In this document: positions 1 to 9,526 of the stretch, one piece after another
Layout: every line of letters starts with the position of its first letter
Position numbering within the stretch: position 1 is the first letter of the stretch
NCBI GenBank assembly: GCA_937941245.1
Contig: CALDYC010000067.1
Span: forward strand, 1 to 64,000
DNA: 64,000 bases
From: an uncultured Acidimicrobiales bacterium
Lineage (GTDB): Bacteria; Actinomycetota; Acidimicrobiia; Acidimicrobiales; UBA10347
Direction of reading: 5' to 3'
The notes under the pieces: model-generated
The model's input: only the letters and a program-made list of their open reading frames with translations
What the model was told of the DNA's origin: nothing
Database searches by the model: none
Position numbers and translations under genes: made by a program

Positions 1-1893
1 GCCGACGGCCTCGCTGCCGGCAAGGGTGTGATCATTCCGAGCTCGCATCACGAAACTGAGCAAGCGCTTCGCGACCTGCTCGACAACGGAGCCCTCGGCG
101 CTGCCGGCCAGACGGTCGTGGTCGAGGAACGTATCTCCGGCGAGGAGCTGTCTCTCATCGGGTTCAGTGACGGCACGACGGTTGCTGCTTTGCCGTTCGC
201 CCAGGACCACAAGCGCGTCGGCGTCGCTGACACCGGGCCCAATACCGGTGGCATGGGTGCGTTTGCACCTGTTCCCGGTGTATCGGCCGAGCTCGGCAAC
301 GAACTTGTCGAGACATTCCTGCAACGTGCAGTCGATGGCATGGCGGCCGACGGCACCCCGTACATCGGCTGGCTCTACGCCGGCATCATGCTCACCGATC
401 ACGGCCCCAGGCTCATCGAATACAACTGTCGTCTCGGGGACCCCGAAGCCCAGGTCCTGCTGCCGTTACTCGACACAGACATCGTCGAGATCATGCAGGC
501 ATGTATCGACGGCACCCTGTCTGACGTTGAGTTCCGGCTCAGCACAGACACCGCCGCTACGGTCGTTCTCGCGGCCGACGGTTATCCGGGGCCAGCGACG
601 ACAGGCATTGCGTTGCCTGACATTGATCCCGGCGACGCAACCGTTCTGCACGCCGGGGTCAGCGTCGCCCCCGACGACTCACTCGTGTCGTCGGGTGGGC
701 GCGTGCTCAGCGTTGTCGGAACCGGAGCGAACCTGGGCGCAGCCCTCGACCAGGCATACCTGGCAGTTGATCGCTACCTCGCAGCTGATGTTGGTCTATT
801 CGCCCGCCCCGATATCGGTTGGCGACACCATGTTCGCCAAGCTCCGCAGGACAATGCCGCAGGCGCCTACGCGCAGGCCGGCGTGTCTCTCAGCGCGGGT
901 GCGGCAACGACCGATCGGATTGCCGCGTCGGTCAAGAGTACCCACGATGCCCGAGTCGTTGCCGGACTCGGAAGCTTCGGGGGCGTCTTCGATGTTGCCG
1001 GGTTTGCGGACCTTGATCAGCCGTTGCTCGTGGCTACCACCGATGGCGTTGGCACCAAGACGGTGCTCGCCGAACAACTTGACCGGTGGGAAGGATGCGG
1101 CGCAGACATCGTGAATCACGGGATCAATGACGTCCTTGTGCAAGGCGCGGTCCCGCTGTTCTTTCTCGACACGGTCGCATCGGAGAAGCTCGACCCCGAA
1201 ATTGTTGGTCGAGTGGTGGACGGCATGGCCGAAGCCTGTCGCGACAACAACTGCGTACTGCTCGGTGGCGAGACTGCTGAGATGCCAGGGGTGCTGACCC
1301 CGGGCTCGGTCGACATTGCGGGCACGCTCGTTGGCGTGGTCGAACGGCCCAAGCTTCTCCCTCGTGCCGGTATTGCTCCCGGGCACGTGTTGATTGGCAT
1401 GGCGTCGTCGGGATTGCATACCAACGGGTACAGCTTGGCCCGCAAAGTCGTCGCCGACATGGACCTCAACGATCCGTTGCCCGGTGGCGATGGCGAATCG
1501 ATTGGCGACGCGCTGCTGGCTGTGCACCGTAGCTATCTCGCTCCGCTGGCAAAGGTGCTCGAACTCGACGTAGTCGACGGTCTTGCTCACATCACCGGCG
1601 GCGGTCTCACCGACAACCTGCCTCGCATTCTTCCCGATGGCTGCGGGGCGTCGATCGACGTGCAGGCATGGCCATTGCCCCCGCTCTTTCGCATGCTGGT
1701 CGACCACGCAGACCTCGAGACAGCCGACGCCGTGAACATCTTGAACTGCGGTATCGGCATGGTCGTCGTTGTTTCACCCGACAATGTTGATGCAGTGCAA
1801 ACCAATATTGACGAGCCGACGTGGATCATCGGCACGGTCACCGCTGCCGACGAGGTGTCCTACGTTGGCTCGCTAGCGGGTGAGCGAGCGTGA
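1..1893 (+). CDS. purD-purM: Fused PurD-PurM (phosphoribosylamine-glycine ligase C-terminal part + phosphoribosylformylglycinamidine cyclo-ligase); 5' end outside window
   Basis: Frame is open from base 1 (ADGLAAGKGV...). PurD motifs (EERISGEELSL, NTGGMGAFAP, EYNCRLGDPEAQ) run without a stop into PurM motifs (TTDGVGTKTVLA, NDVLVQGA, GGETAEMPG, HITGGGLTDNLPR). Confidence 0.93.
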   Translation, partial: ADGLAAGKGVIIPSSHHETEQALRDLLDNGALGAAGQTVVVEERISGEELSLIGFSDGTTVAALPFAQDHKRVGVADTGPNTGGMGAFAPVPGVSAELGNELVETFLQRAVDGMAADGTPYIGWLYAGIMLTDHGPRLIEYNCRLGDPEAQVLLPLLDTDIVEIMQACIDGTLSDVEFRLSTDTAATVVLAADGYPGPATTGIALPDIDPGDATVLHAGVSVAPDDSLVSSGGRVLSVVGTGANLGAALDQAYLAVDRYLAADVGLFARPDIGWRHHVRQAPQDNAAGAYAQAGVSLSAGAATTDRIAASVKSTHDARVVAGLGSFGGVFDVAGFADLDQPLLVATTDGVGTKTVLAEQLDRWEGCGADIVNHGINDVLVQGAVPLFFLDTVASEKLDPEIVGRVVDGMAEACRDNNCVLLGGETAEMPGVLTPGSVDIAGTLVGVVERPKLLPRAGIAPGHVLIGMASSGLHTNGYSLARKVVADMDLNDPLPGGDGESIGDALLAVHRSYLAPLAKVLELDVVDGLAHITGGGLTDNLPRILPDGCGASIDVQAWPLPPLFRMLVDHADLETADAVNILNCGIGMVVVVSPDNVDAVQTNIDEPTWIIGTVTAADEVSYVGSLAGERA

Positions 1894-2534
1894 CGATGGC
1901 GCCGCCGCGTGTCGTCGTGTTGGTGTCCGGCAGTGGAACCAATCTCCAGGCATTGCTCGACGCCGTGGCCGAGGGGCGCCTGTGCTGTGAGATCGCGGCA
2001 GTTGTTTCGAATCGCCCCGATGCCCGCGGGCTCGAACGGGCCAAGCGCGCTCAGGTAGCCGCACTCGTTGTCGAAACAGTCGACGGCGAGTCGCGAGTCG
2101 ACTACGACACCAGGCTCGCGAGCGCTGTACGCGAATTCGAACCCGACCTGGTCGTGCTCGCTGGATTTATGCGCGTGCTGAGTTCACTCTTCCTGGACCA
2201 TTTCGAGGTGATCAACCTGCACCCCGCACTGCCGGGCACCTTTGTTGGAACCCGATCCATCGAGCGGGCGTTCGACCAGTGGCAGGCCGGCGAGATCGAG
2301 CGCTCTGGGGTGATGGTGCACTGGGTTCCCGACGAAGGCGTCGACAACGGCCCGGTCATCGCGAGCGCCGAGGTGCGGTTCGTCGACGGCGACACCCTGG
2401 CCGCCTTCGAAGCACGCATGCACGAAGCCGAACACGAGCTGATCGTGTCGGCTGTCCACCACGTGCTGGCAGAACGAACTTCGACCACCACACGGTCCGA
2501 CCCCCGCGAACCTCAACGAGAGGCGTTTGTATGA
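1890..2534 (+). CDS. purN: Phosphoribosylglycinamide formyltransferase
   Basis: VVVLVSGSGTNLQALLDA, NLHPALPGTF, VHWVPDEGVDNGPVI; GTGA overlap with purDM stop. Confidence 0.95.
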   Translation: MTMAPPRVVVLVSGSGTNLQALLDAVAEGRLCCEIAAVVSNRPDARGLERAKRAQVAALVVETVDGESRVDYDTRLASAVREFEPDLVVLAGFMRVLSSLFLDHFEVINLHPALPGTFVGTRSIERAFDQWQAGEIERSGVMVHWVPDEGVDNGPVIASAEVRFVDGDTLAAFEARMHEAEHELIVSAVHHVLAERTSTTTRSDPREPQREAFV

Positions 2535-4003
2535 ACGAAGAACTGTTCGACCATTTCGAGGCACTCACCTTCGACGACCTGCTGGTCGTTCCTGGATGGA
2601 GCGAGGTGCTTCCGACTGAGGTTGACACCACCGCTCACCTTGGCCCGGTCACCCTCAAAGTGCCGTTGATGTCCGCAGCGATGGACACGGTTACCGAAGC
2701 GCCGCTCGCAGTCTCACTGGCTCGCGAGGGCGGCGTTGGTGTGCTGCATCGCAATCTCAGCGTCGAAGACCAGGCCGAACACGTTGACCGGGTCAAGCGC
2801 GCCCAGTCTGGCATGATCGACGCTCCGGTCAGTTTGCACCCAGCAGCCACACTTGCCGATGCCGAGGCAGTGATGGCCCGACACAAGATCAGTGGTGTGC
2901 CGATCTGTGACCCAGACGGCCGACTCGTGGGCATCTTGACCAACCGAGATGTGAGATTCTGCGGCGAAGACGAAGATCATCGCCTGGTTTCAGAGTTCAT
3001 GACCCGGGACTCGTTGGTAACAGCCCCGGTCGGCACCAGTCTCGAGGTTGCGACCGAAATCCTGCACAAACATCGCATCGAAAAGCTGCCGCTTGTCGAC
3101 GACGACGGCAGGTTGCGCGGCTTGATCACCGTCAAAGACATCGTCAAGCGAATCGAAAAGCCCCAGGCCACGCTCGACGAGCGGGGGCGGTTGTGCGTCG
3201 GCGCCGCTGTCGGGGTAACCGATGTCGCTGATCGGGCCGCGGCGCTCGTTGAGGCCGAAGTCGACTTTCTTGTGATTGACACCGCACACGGCCACACGCG
3301 GGGCGTTCTTGAAGCAATCGCTCAGATCCGAGCGCAGGTTCCTGACGCCGTCATCGTCGGCGGCAATGTGGTCACGCGCGAAGGCGTCGATGCACTCGTC
3401 GGTGCTGGCGCAAACATGGTCAAGGTCGGCGTAGGTGCCGGATCGATCTGCACGACCCGTGTCGTCGCTGGAGCGGGCATGCCGCAGATGTCGGCAATCT
3501 ACGAGTGTGCGCGTGCCGCTAGCGAACATCGCACAGCAGACGGCGGGCATGTGCCGATCATCGCTGACGGGGGAGTGGTTGCTTCTGGCGACATCGTCAA
3601 GGCCTTCGTGGCCGGAGCCGATGCTGTGATGGTCGGCAATGCCCTCGCAGGCGTCGATGAGGCTCCTGGCGATCTGGACCTGGTCGATGGCGCAATGTGG
3701 AAGACCTATCGGGGAATGGGCTCCGCCGGAGCTATGCGGGGCCGAGCGGCTGATCGCTATGGCACGGCTCAGACCGAAGCAACGGGTGCAAAACATGTGG
3801 CCGAAGGGGTCGAAGCTCGTGTTCGGTATGCAGGGCCGCTCGCAGAAATGGTCTCGCAACTTGCGGGCGGGCTTCGGTCCGGCATGGGCTACGCCGGCGC
3901 AGCGACCCTCGAGGACCTACGCGAACGCACCCGGTTGGTGCGAATCACCGGCGCTGGCCTGCGTGAGAGCCACCCGCATGACGTCGACATTTTGCGGGAC
4001 TGA
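2531..4003 (+). CDS. guaB: IMP dehydrogenase with CBS domains
   Basis: LTFDDLLVVPGWSEVLPTEVD, MSAAMDTVTE, VKVGVGAGSICTTR; ATG at 2531 overlaps purN stop (ATGA). Confidence 0.95.
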   Translation: MNEELFDHFEALTFDDLLVVPGWSEVLPTEVDTTAHLGPVTLKVPLMSAAMDTVTEAPLAVSLAREGGVGVLHRNLSVEDQAEHVDRVKRAQSGMIDAPVSLHPAATLADAEAVMARHKISGVPICDPDGRLVGILTNRDVRFCGEDEDHRLVSEFMTRDSLVTAPVGTSLEVATEILHKHRIEKLPLVDDDGRLRGLITVKDIVKRIEKPQATLDERGRLCVGAAVGVTDVADRAAALVEAEVDFLVIDTAHGHTRGVLEAIAQIRAQVPDAVIVGGNVVTREGVDALVGAGANMVKVGVGAGSICTTRVVAGAGMPQMSAIYECARAASEHRTADGGHVPIIADGGVVASGDIVKAFVAGADAVMVGNALAGVDEAPGDLDLVDGAMWKTYRGMGSAGAMRGRAADRYGTAQTEATGAKHVAEGVEARVRYAGPLAEMVSQLAGGLRSGMGYAGAATLEDLRERTRLVRITGAGLRESHPHDVDILRD

Positions 4004-4033
4004 GCCGAATGCTGAACTCCGACAGAGTCGTTT

Positions 4034-4051
4034 GGCCGCCCGCGTGCGGCC
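4034..4051 (+). terminator. Possible hairpin after guaB
   Basis: GGCCGC-CCGCGT-GCGGCC perfect 6-bp stem, no long T tract. Confidence 0.35.
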
Positions 4052-4115
4052 TTCGCAGACAATACAGCTACCCTGCGTGACGCAACGGACTGCTCGATTT
4101 GAGCACCATGTCCGT

Positions 4116-4188
4116 AGGGCAGTGGCTCAATTGGTAGAGCACCGGTCTCCAAAACCGGCGGTTGTGGGTTCGAGTCCCGCCTGCCCTG
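4116..4188 (+). tRNA. trnW: tRNA-Trp (anticodon CCA)
   Basis: AGGGCAG/CTGCCCT acceptor, CCGGT-CTCCAAA-ACCGG anticodon arm, GTGGG-TTCGAGT-CCCGC T arm; CCA tail not encoded. Confidence 0.95.
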
Positions 4189-4219
4189 CAACCCGGTCGG
4201 CAAGAAAGTACGCAGGACA

Positions 4220-4525
4220 ATGTCCGATACATCAGGTCTGAATCGACAAACCCGCCGCTTCGCGCAGAAGCAGGGACTTCTGGATGGCGACGGTGAGCCC
4301 GTTCGTCAGCAGCGTGATCAGCGCGCTCAACGCGAGCCGCGAACGCCTCCAGGTCAATTCATCAAAGAGGTTCGTAAGGAACTCAAGCTGGTCTCATGGC
4401 CGAGCCGTGACGAAGTGATCAACTACTCGTTGGTCGTCTTCACGCTGCTGGTCGTCTTCACTGGCATGGTGGCGCTCCTCGACTTCGGCTTGGGCCAAGC
4501 CATCGTCAAGCTGTTCGAACGATGA
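4220..4525 (+). CDS. secE: Preprotein translocase subunit SecE
   Basis: FIKEVRKELKLVSWPSRDEV followed by TM helix; located between tRNA-Trp and nusG. Confidence 0.93.
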   Translation: MSDTSGLNRQTRRFAQKQGLLDGDGEPVRQQRDQRAQREPRTPPGQFIKEVRKELKLVSWPSRDEVINYSLVVFTLLVVFTGMVALLDFGLGQAIVKLFER

Positions 4526-5337
4526 GCGATCTCGACGAGACCGCAACTGAGGTCGGCGATGTGGTTCCGTCAGGCGAGAGCGCGGCTCCGGTGACGGTCG
4601 ATGCAACCGATCCAGTCGAACCTGCACCTGCTGCCTCGCTTGCTGACGCGACTGCATCGGTCGATGCTGCCGACGGCGACGTCGAGGTCATTGACGAAGA
4701 CGCGCTGATCTACGAGAAGCTCGACGACGACGAAGACGAACACGAGGGTGAACCGGCGCCAAAGCCGGTCAGCCCATATGACCGCCCCGGTCGCTGGTAT
4801 GTGGTTCACACCCAATCCGGCTACGAGAAGAAGGTCAAGCAAAACCTCGAAGCTCGTACTGCGAGCATGAATATGGATGGCCGCATCCACGAAGTCGTTA
4901 TCCCAATGGAAGACGTCGTCGAGTTCCGTCAGGGCAAAAAAGTTGTTGTCCAAAAGAAGATGTTCCCCGGCTACCTGCTTGTACGTTGCCGTCTCGATGA
5001 CGACTCGTGGTTCGTGATCCGCAACACGCCTGGTGTCACCGGTTTCGTGGGTCAAGGCTCCAAGCCATCCCGGCTGCCTCGACGCGAGGTCGAAGCCTTT
5101 CTTCAGACCAAAACCGACGACGATCTCGCTGCATCTGGCCAGAAAAAGCCAGGCGGTCGCGTACGCAAGCTCTACGAGATGGGCGAAACAGTCCGTGTCA
5201 AAGAAGGACCGTTCGCTGACTTCTCTGGAGAAGTCATTGAAATCAACGAAGACCAGTTGCGAGTCAAGGTTCTTGTCAACATCTTCGGTCGAGAGACACC
5301 CGTCGAACTCGAATTCGCGCAAGTCGCAAAGCTGTAG
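4522..5337 (+). CDS. nusG: Transcription termination/antitermination protein NusG with acidic N-terminal extension
   Basis: WYVVHTQSGYEKKVKQNLEAR, FPGYLLVRC, TPGVTGFVG, KOW motif VRVKEGPFADFSGEV. Confidence 0.95.
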   Translation: MSDLDETATEVGDVVPSGESAAPVTVDATDPVEPAPAASLADATASVDAADGDVEVIDEDALIYEKLDDDEDEHEGEPAPKPVSPYDRPGRWYVVHTQSGYEKKVKQNLEARTASMNMDGRIHEVVIPMEDVVEFRQGKKVVVQKKMFPGYLLVRCRLDDDSWFVIRNTPGVTGFVGQGSKPSRLPRREVEAFLQTKTDDDLAASGQKKPGGRVRKLYEMGETVRVKEGPFADFSGEVIEINEDQLRVKVLVNIFGRETPVELEFAQVAKL

Positions 5338-5458
5338 AGGTTGTCCGTCGGCTTTGTCGGCGGCACACTTCCGCGGTTGTGTTGGCCTGTTCCATCACCT
5401 GATCGCCTTGACCCGCAAGGGTCACAACGACCACTTGGTCACCTAGAGAGAAATCGTC

Positions 5459-5884
5459 ATGGCAAAGAAGCAAGTAGCTGCTGTCGTTAAAATCCAGATC
5501 CCTGCTGGCGAAGCTTCGCCAGCACCTCCAGTGGGTACCGCTCTTGGTCCCCACGGTGTGCAGATCATGGACTTCTGCAAGGCATACAACGCACGTACCG
5601 AAGGCCAACGCGGTCAGGTCATCCCGGTCGAAATTTCGATCTTCGAAGACCGAAGCTTCACCTTCATCACCAAAACGCCACCGACCGCGTTCTTGCTCCG
5701 CAAGGCTGCCGGTGTTGACAAGGCGTCCCAAGAGCCCGGCCGCATCGAAGCCGGCAGCGTGACCGACGCACAGGTTGCCGAGATCGCCGAGATCAAGATG
5801 CCGGACCTCAACACGGCCGATCTCGAACAGGCCAAGCTGCAGGTAGCGGGAACCGCTCGCAGCATGGGTCTTCGCGTCGTGTGA
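5459..5884 (+). CDS. rplK: 50S ribosomal protein L11
   Basis: [35 protein letters not shown]. Confidence 0.97.
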   Translation: MAKKQVAAVVKIQIPAGEASPAPPVGTALGPHGVQIMDFCKAYNARTEGQRGQVIPVEISIFEDRSFTFITKTPPTAFLLRKAAGVDKASQEPGRIEAGSVTDAQVAEIAEIKMPDLNTADLEQAKLQVAGTARSMGLRVV

Positions 5885-5890
5885 TTCTCT

Positions 5891-5911
5891 GGCTGCAGGA
5901 CTTCTGCAGCC
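5891..5911 (+). promoter_or_regulatory. Perfect hairpin in rplK-rplA gap
   Basis: GGCTGCAG-GACTT-CTGCAGCC, followed by CACCAC-CAACA-GTGGTG (5962-5978). Confidence 0.5.
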
Positions 5912-6009
5912 AAGATGAACGCCACCGGGACGACCTCGCCCGGGGAACAACGTTTGTCGCCCACCACCAACAGTGGTGATCCACATCGAGGGAGCTGAAA
6001 GGAAGCGAC

Positions 6010-6702
6010 ATGCCAAGAGGTAAGCGATACGACGACGCAACCAAGCGGTACGACCGTGACGGTTTGCACACCATCGACGAAGCAGTGGAGCTGGCCAAGA
6101 GCCTGTCCGGTGCGAAATTCGACGAGACGATCGAGCTCGTCATGCGGCTAGGTATCGATCCACGTAAGACCGAAGAAGCCATTCGTGGCACGGTGGCGTT
6201 GCCCGCTGGCACCGGCCGTGTCGTCCGCATCGCCGTCTTCGCCCAGGGCGAAGCTGCCATCGCGGCACGCGATGCCGGAGCGGACATTGTTGGAGCTGAC
6301 GATCTAGCCGCCGAGATCGAAGGCGGCATGCTCGACTTCGATGTCGTGATCGCCAGCCCTGACATGATGCCAACGGTCGGAAAGCTCGGCCGTTCCCTCG
6401 GCCCACGCGGTCTCATGCCTAACCCGAAGACCGGAACGGTTACACCCGACGTTGCCAAGGCTGTTGGCGAGTTCAAGGGCGGTCGGGTCGAATATCGCGC
6501 AGATCGCAACGCGAACGTTGCAGTCCCCATCGGCAAAGTCAGCTTCTCAAGCGAAGATCTGCTCAGCAACTTCCGCGCGGTGGTCGATGAACTGGTCCGC
6601 GTGAAGCCCGCTTCTGCCAAGGGCCGCTACATCAAGCGCATCGGCGTAGCAACCACCATGGGTCCCGGCATCAAGGTCGACCCCGCAGTCGCTACGAACT
6701 AG
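6010..6702 (+). CDS. rplA: 50S ribosomal protein L1
   Basis: GTVALPAGTGRVVRIAVFA, SLGPRGLMPNPKTGTVTPDV. Confidence 0.96.
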   Translation: MPRGKRYDDATKRYDRDGLHTIDEAVELAKSLSGAKFDETIELVMRLGIDPRKTEEAIRGTVALPAGTGRVVRIAVFAQGEAAIAARDAGADIVGADDLAAEIEGGMLDFDVVIASPDMMPTVGKLGRSLGPRGLMPNPKTGTVTPDVAKAVGEFKGGRVEYRADRNANVAVPIGKVSFSSEDLLSNFRAVVDELVRVKPASAKGRYIKRIGVATTMGPGIKVDPAVATN

Positions 6703-6934
6703 TCACTGTTTTTTGGGAGGTTGGGTATCGGTGGTGCACCGATACCCTGCGTTCTTACAACTGCATCGTCACCACAGACATCCGGTGTTCTTCGGAACAG
6801 AAGTGAGTTGCTCGCAACTCCGCCCGACGAGGAGACAACAAGCTCTTTGAGCGTGTTGCGCACGTCGCCGGTCTGTGGACCTCATGATGTGCAGCACACG
6901 CTCATCATTCGTTTTCGACCCTGAAAGGCGCCCA
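6703..6934 (+). promoter_or_regulatory. Structured leader of rplJ-rplL (candidate L10 leader)
   Basis: Three consecutive hairpins: GGGTATCGGTG-GTG-CACCGATACCC (6723-6747), TGTTC-TTCG-GAACA (6786-6799), GAGTTG-CTCG-CAACTC (6805-6820). Confidence 0.6.
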
Positions 6935-7654
6935 ATGGATCCGAATCCAGCCAAAGTCGCCAAAGTCGCAGAAATCGCCGAGAAGCTCGAAGCAGCGGGA
7001 ACGGTCGTAGTTACCGAATACCGCGGCCTTGACGTTCCAGCACAGGCCAAGCTGCGTCAGACCGTTCGCGATGCAGGCGGCGAGTTCAAGATCTACAAGA
7101 ACACGCTGACCAAGATCGCTGCCGAGCGAGCAGGCGTCGACCTCGACGAGCACCTCACCGGGCCTACAGCGCTCGCGTTCGCCTACGGAACCGACGATTC
7201 GCCGGCCGATCCGGTGTCGCTCTCAAAGGCGCTCTCGGACTTCTCGAAGGAGAATGAGGCATTGATCGTCAAGGGCGGTGTCATGGACGGCGCTGCGATC
7301 GGCGCCGACGATGTCGCCGCATTGTCGAAGATCCCGCCTCGCGAAGACATGCTTGCCATGTTCGCCGGCCTACTCCAGGCCCCAATGTCGAAGTTTGCTG
7401 GCCTGCTCCAGGCTATGCCTCGCGACTTCGCAGGTCTGGTCAAGGCACTTATCGACAAGGGCGGTGCCGCACCCGATGCCGCCGCCGACGCAGCACCTGC
7501 TGCAGAAGAGCCAGCCGCAGAAGAACCAGCGGCTAGCGACGAGACCGAAGCGTCAGCTGACGCACCGGAAGCTGCTGCCGATACGGCCGCAGCCGAAACG
7601 ACCGACGATGCAGTCGAGACTGCATCTGACGATTCCGACGACAAGGAGGACTGA
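6935..7654 (+). CDS. rplJ: 50S ribosomal protein L10 with Ala/acidic C-terminal tail
   Basis: [34 protein letters not shown]; start at 6935 preferred over 6875. Confidence 0.93.
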   Translation: MDPNPAKVAKVAEIAEKLEAAGTVVVTEYRGLDVPAQAKLRQTVRDAGGEFKIYKNTLTKIAAERAGVDLDEHLTGPTALAFAYGTDDSPADPVSLSKALSDFSKENEALIVKGGVMDGAAIGADDVAALSKIPPREDMLAMFAGLLQAPMSKFAGLLQAMPRDFAGLVKALIDKGGAAPDAAADAAPAAEEPAAEEPAASDETEASADAPEAAADTAAAETTDDAVETASDDSDDKED

Positions 7655-7656
7655 AC

Positions 7657-8028
7657 ATGTCCAAGGTTGAAGATGTCCTGACCACGATCGAGGGCATGAC
7701 TGTTCTCGAGCTGAGCGAACTGCTCACGGCATTCGAAGAGAAGTTCGATGTCACCGCAGCAGCTCCAGTTGCAGCCGCAGCAGCTCCTGCTGGTGGCGGC
7801 GCCGCAGTTGAAGAGAAGGATGAGTTTGACGTGGTGATCGTGGCTGAAGGTGCCAAGAAGATCGCCGTGATCAAGGAAGTCCGCAGCATCACCGGTCTTG
7901 GCCTCAAAGAGGCCAAAGAACTGGTCGAATCACTGCCTAAGCCTGTGCTCGAGGGCGCAAGCAAGGACGATGCTGAAAAGGCCAAGGCCGCGCTTGAAGA
8001 AGCCGGCGCTCAGGTCGAACTTAAGTGA
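7657..8028 (+). CDS. rplL: 50S ribosomal protein L7/L12
   Basis: [48 protein letters not shown]. Confidence 0.96.
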   Translation: MSKVEDVLTTIEGMTVLELSELLTAFEEKFDVTAAAPVAAAAAPAGGGAAVEEKDEFDVVIVAEGAKKIAVIKEVRSITGLGLKEAKELVESLPKPVLEGASKDDAEKAKAALEEAGAQVELK

Positions 8029-8032
8029 TCAC

Positions 8033-8102
8033 GCGGCGCCCTTGTGGCGCCGCACCCGTATATCTGCACCGATCGGGAGTCACAGCTTCGGCTGTGGCTC
8101 CC
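8033..8102 (+). terminator. Tandem hairpins between rplL and rpmE2
   Basis: GCGGCGCC-CTTGT-GGCGCCGC (8033-8053) and GGGAGTCACAGC-TTCG-GCTGTGGCTCCC (8075-8102); no clear T tract. Confidence 0.5.
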
Positions 8103-8202
8103 GTGAAGGTCACCCCGGCCATCGCCTGCCGCAGAGCGCAGGCGCCGCCAATCCGCTTCGGCTGGAACACGACCAGCTAACCCGATTATGATTTGGAGCA
8201 CC

Positions 8203-8481
8203 ATGAGGCCCGACATTCACCCCGAGTATCGCGACGTTGTCTTTCTGGACACCCAGAACGGCACGAGCTTCATCACCCGCTCCACGATCACGACTGAAGA
8301 GACCACTGACGTAGACGGCGTCGAGTATCCCCTCGCTAAGGTCGAGATCTCGGCAGCGAGCCACCCCTTCTACACCGGCACGATGGCGATCATCGATACC
8401 GCTGGTCGCGTCGAGCGCTTCGAAAAGCGTTACGGCCGCCGCAAAAAGAAGGCTGGCGGAGCCGAAGAGGCAACCGAGTAA
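8203..8481 (+). CDS. rpmE2: 50S ribosomal protein L31 type B (cysteine-free)
   Basis: [29 protein letters not shown]...ASHPFYTG...[12 protein letters not shown]; lacks the Zn-binding Cys residues. Confidence 0.9.
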   Translation: MRPDIHPEYRDVVFLDTQNGTSFITRSTITTEETTDVDGVEYPLAKVEISAASHPFYTGTMAIIDTAGRVERFEKRYGRRKKKAGGAEEATE

Positions 8482-8485
8482 CCCA

Positions 8486-9526
8486 CTGGCTCTTTCATCT
8501 GAGCAGCGAAGCGCACTATGGGCCGCCAAGGTCGGTGCGCTTGCGCGTGATGCACTCGGGCATCTCGAGGGGGACATTTCCCCGACTTCTTGGGGTGCGG
8601 TGCACCGCGGCGATTCAGGGGTTGTCGCTCTCATCGAATTGGACCCGATCCGTTCCTATGGTCTGGTTCTCGCTGCTTGTGCGGCGGGACCGAGCAGCGG
8701 CGGAACCCCGGCCGCTCCGATCACCATTCTTGTGAACGAACGTGCCAGCGATCTGGCGCGTCTCGCGCAGGATCTGGGCCCTGCAGTCCACATCGCCGAG
8801 ATTGACGGGTCGACGGTCACCCCTGCGGTCGCGGCCGCTCCAATCGACGTTCCCACAACCGAGTTGCAGACAGAGTTTCGCGAGCTCTTCGATCACGCAG
8901 GGCTGCACACGGTCGACGAGTTCGCCGCAATCACCGCCGAGTTTCGCGGCCTAGAGGTGGCGCGAGTAACCGGAGTCAACGACACCCAGCGCGTCGACGT
9001 CGGAATCGGCGCCTATGACCAGGGCGCATTCGCGATGATGAACCCCGAGTTCAACGCGAAAGAGTCGCTCGCGTACGTCGTTCGCCAGGCTGGCGAGCAC
9101 CGGGTCCGGGGTGCCGAACCGCACCCGATGAACCGCTTGGTCCGAGAGCGTTGGCTGCGTGCCGAAGCACTCGTTGACCCGACGCTCGTCGGTTGCGTCT
9201 CGATCGAAGCGGTCGCCCCTGCTCGCCCGCGGGGCGGGCTCCATGAGATGGCCCCATCATTTGCCATTGGTCACTCAGTCGGTGGGGCCACCACTCTGCT
9301 GGCCTTTTCGGTCGGGATCGATCTGGCTCTCGTTCCCGATGCGGTTGAAGTCGCGAGCCGTTTTGCGATCGAGTCGGTTGCATTCGTCGTTCCCGAACAG
9401 GATCAGCATCGTGTCACCCTCGATGCGGCCGGACAGATGCGCTGGCCGGCAACCTTCCTGATTCCCGATCTTCCGTGGGCAGCTCCCGCAGGCTCGACGC
9501 CGGCGCCAAGTAGGTTGCGGCGGTGA
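8486..9526 (+). CDS. Conserved hypothetical protein between rpmE2 and prfA; start uncertain (GTG 8600 or CTG 8486)
   Basis: Frame open well upstream of 8600 with protein-like sequence LALSSEQRSALWAAKVGALARDALGHLEGDISPTSWGAVHRGD; overlaps prfA start. Confidence 0.65.
   Translation: MALSSEQRSALWAAKVGALARDALGHLEGDISPTSWGAVHRGDSGVVALIELDPIRSYGLVLAACAAGPSSGGTPAAPITILVNERASDLARLAQDLGPAVHIAEIDGSTVTPAVAAAPIDVPTTELQTEFRELFDHAGLHTVDEFAAITAEFRGLEVARVTGVNDTQRVDVGIGAYDQGAFAMMNPEFNAKESLAYVVRQAGEHRVRGAEPHPMNRLVRERWLRAEALVDPTLVGCVSIEAVAPARPRGGLHEMAPSFAIGHSVGGATTLLAFSVGIDLALVPDAVEVASRFAIESVAFVVPEQDQHRVTLDAAGQMRWPATFLIPDLPWAAPAGSTPAPSRLRR

Noticed and set aside
796-1707. Long minus-strand ORF (303 aa) antisense to purDM
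   Set aside because: Typical high-GC shadow ORF; composition is not protein-like and the sense strand encodes a clear purine enzyme
3639-4241. 200-aa ORF spanning guaB end and tRNA-Trp
   Set aside because: Reads through a clear tRNA gene; spurious frame
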